From Allomyces macrogynus ATCC 38327 (Eukaryota; Blastocladiomycota; Blastocladiomycetes; Blastocladiales; Blastocladiaceae), in the NCBI GenBank assembly GCA_000151295.1, contig GG745363.1, forward strand, positions 159,929 through 223,928: a stretch of DNA of 64,000 bases. Direction: 5' to 3'. Below are positions 62,359 to 64,000 of the stretch, piece by piece. The position numbers and the translations under genes are program-made. The notes under the pieces are model-generated. The model did not search any database and was not told the origin of the DNA. It saw only the letters and a program-made list of their open reading frames with translations. Position 1 is the stretch's first letter. Every line of letters starts with the position of its first letter.

Positions 62359-64000
62359 TCAACACATCTCTGCACCCGCATCCCCCACCCTCCCTCCCGC
62401 CCCTCCTGACGCTCCTCCCGCCACGCGCCGCGGCACCGGCGGCACGCTCGGCACCCCACTCGCCGGCGCGCACGGCGACAACGCGTCGCACGGCCCCTCG
62501 TCCTCCTCCTCCGCTTCTCCCTCCCCAGGCGTCCACGACCTCGGATGCGCGCGGCGCGCCGCGGCCACCGCCACCGCCGCCGTCGCGCGATCCAGTGTCC
62601 ACGACCGTGGATGCACCCTCCTACTCCCTCCCACCCCCGGCAGATGCGTTGGGGGCGACGTCGACCGCGCACGGACCCGCGCGGCGGCCGCGGCCGCAAT
62701 CAGCGGCGTCCCCGCCTCTTCGTCCTCCTCGTCGGCCAGCGCGGCCGCGAGGCGTGGGGATCCCGCCCTTGCGCGTTCAGGGGGAACTCGGCCCAATCGG
62801 CCTCCACGCGGGTGCGCGGCGGTCGCGCGCGGCGGCGGCGCCGATGTAACCCCGCCGTCGTCGACGACCGCGTACCGCGGGAGCGGGTCGGCGTCGGCCG
62901 CGCGCNNNNNNNNNNNNNNNNNNNNNNNNNNNNNNNNNNNNNNNNNNNNNNNNNNNNNNNNNNNNNNNNNNNNNNNNNNNNNNNNNNNNNNNNNNNNNNN
63001 NNNNNCTAAGCAAGAACAACCTGTAGGTCTAGTATAATGATGGTGTCCTGGTCGACCCCGTACAGAGGGAGCGGGTCGGCGTCGGCCGCCCGCTGTGCGG
63101 CGACTAAGCCCAGCGGGTCGGTGAACCGGTCTTCGGCGGTCGGGTAGTACGGCGGCGGGATGACCGGGTCCAACATGCGTGCGTCGGCCGCGTGTAACGC
63201 CAATTCCCGGGTGAGCGTGGGCGCGGCGGCGGCGGGCGGATGGGCCGGGATCAAGACGGATCGGACCATCGGGACCTTGACCGCCCACGCGCGCCAGTGC
63301 GCGGGCCAGGAACTGGGGGTGCGTTCGGGTTCCGACCAGGACGACGACCGGCGGTGATGTCGCCGCCGGGTCGGGGACGGCCGGTGGCCGCGGACGAGGT
63401 TGCGCCACCAGGACGATGACGCGCGGCGTCGATCCCGCGCGCGACCGCGGGCATACTCTTCGAATTCCGACGAGTCCCGCAGCCCGCCGCCGCCGTATGC
63501 GTCGTCCACACTCGGTAATGCGTGTTCACTCGCCCACTTCTGCGCGCGCGTGCGCCGGCACCGGTCGAGTGCGACGAGGCAGGCCAAGCCGAGCGCGGCG
63601 ACGCCCGCGACCAGGGCAACGAGGGTCCATAGGGTGCCATTACCTGAAGACAGGCCGAACGAGGACGTGCCCGGTGCTGGGGTCGGTGTGGGGGGCGTGA
63701 ACCCCGCGATCCGCGGAAATGTGCGGTCGGTCTTGAGCCCTTCCGTGCAGAGATTGCCGACACACGGGCCGAGCAGACACGTACGGTTGGCCGAACACGG
63801 GGCGCCCGGGTCGGAGAGCCGGGTGATCGCGTTTGTCCCGGGCGAGCAGGTAGACCAGGAGAAGAGGTTCGCATCGACGAGGTACGGCACCGGGTCGCGC
63901 GCAGAGGTGGGCACGGATTGACGCAGGATCACGGGGGGCGGGTCGAGTCGGACGGCGGTGGTTAAGGGTGGGATCGGGGTCGCGAGAAACGACGTGTTGG
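62359..64000 (-). CDS. Single-pass membrane protein, interrupted by assembly gap (partial)
   Basis: The frame is open from the right edge leftward, so the 5' part lies outside. The ectodomain end contains ARDPVPYLVDANLFSWSTC, SPGTNAITRL, CSANRTCLLGPCVGNLC (six Cys). A membrane helix (TLVALVAGVAALGLACLVAL) follows, then RCRRTRAQKW and a long cytosolic tail rich in Arg/Ser/Pro with PPPYYP. Next to the gap the frame stops at 63006-63008, but the block RAADADPLPLYGV there recurs on the other side as RAADADPLPRYAV, continuing to a stop at 62359 with repeated HPRSWT units. The two sides may be a duplication, two alleles or a repeat the assembler could not join. No family recognised; it looks like a receptor or cell-surface protein. 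Confidence 0.55.
62906..63005. other. Assembly gap of 100 N
   Basis: Exactly 100 N, the conventional size for a gap of unknown length, flanked on both sides by the near-identical phrase GGGAGCGGGTCGGCGTCGG. Confidence 1.

Overview
The window is nuclear DNA of a GC-rich, intron-bearing, flagellated fungus. A septin, an m-AAA protease, ESF1, a PNS1-type transporter, a dynactin Arp10 and DUF4246 are fungal-type genes. A TTLL9-type tubulin glutamylase implies a cilium or flagellum. The mix, and the wealth of F-box/LRR genes, fits a zoosporic fungus; Blastocladiomycota (Allomyces/Catenaria-like) is my best guess but is inference. Introns are short (about 60-110 nt), often start GTACG, and several carry CTAAC-type branch sites.

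Layout: 1-1.1 kb TTLL9-like gene (cut by the edge, minus); 1.9-3.4 septin; 3.65-4.6 TPR protein, cut on its 5' side; 4.6-5.1 palindrome and CCTAGG-rich tract; 5.1-11.9 an endogenous polinton-like virus (PLV) structural module: penton, small ORF, double-jelly-roll major capsid, packaging ATPase and coiled-coil protein on minus, and a tail-fibre-like protein on plus. The virus joins directly to an N-terminally truncated Hsp70-like pseudogene (11.9-13.75). Then come a DUF4246 pseudogene split by a 0.5-kb repeat (14.2-16.5), TMEM94 (16.9-21.3), two decayed LRR paralogues (22.2-23.4, 27-28.3) around a second copy of the 0.5-kb repeat and a hairpin-rich tract (24.4-26.1), a PNS1/SLC44 transporter, an intact F-box/LRR gene, the mitochondrial m-AAA protease YTA12, an orphan single-pass membrane protein (37.1-39.3), an intact paralogue of the Hsp70-like gene (40.2-42.6), and another decayed LRR gene with a fresh 260-bp tandem duplication. 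The rest holds a decayed SpoIIIAA/Ycf45-like ATPase (45.2-46.2), Arp10 (48.4-50.9), a damaged USP12/46-type deubiquitinase (52.7-54.4), a second decayed Ycf45-like ATPase (55.3-57.3), a Tc1/IS630-type DD34E transposon (57.5-59.8), ESF1 (60.0-62.2), and a membrane protein running over a 100-N gap to the right edge.

Housekeeping genes look intact, while accessory genes (virus, LRR, Hsp70-like, Ycf45-like, transposase, DUF4246, USP) carry frameshifts or stops. The window therefore mixes conserved genes with mobile and decaying DNA. The most unusual content is the PLV module with its fibre gene fused to a truncated host-type Hsp70 gene.
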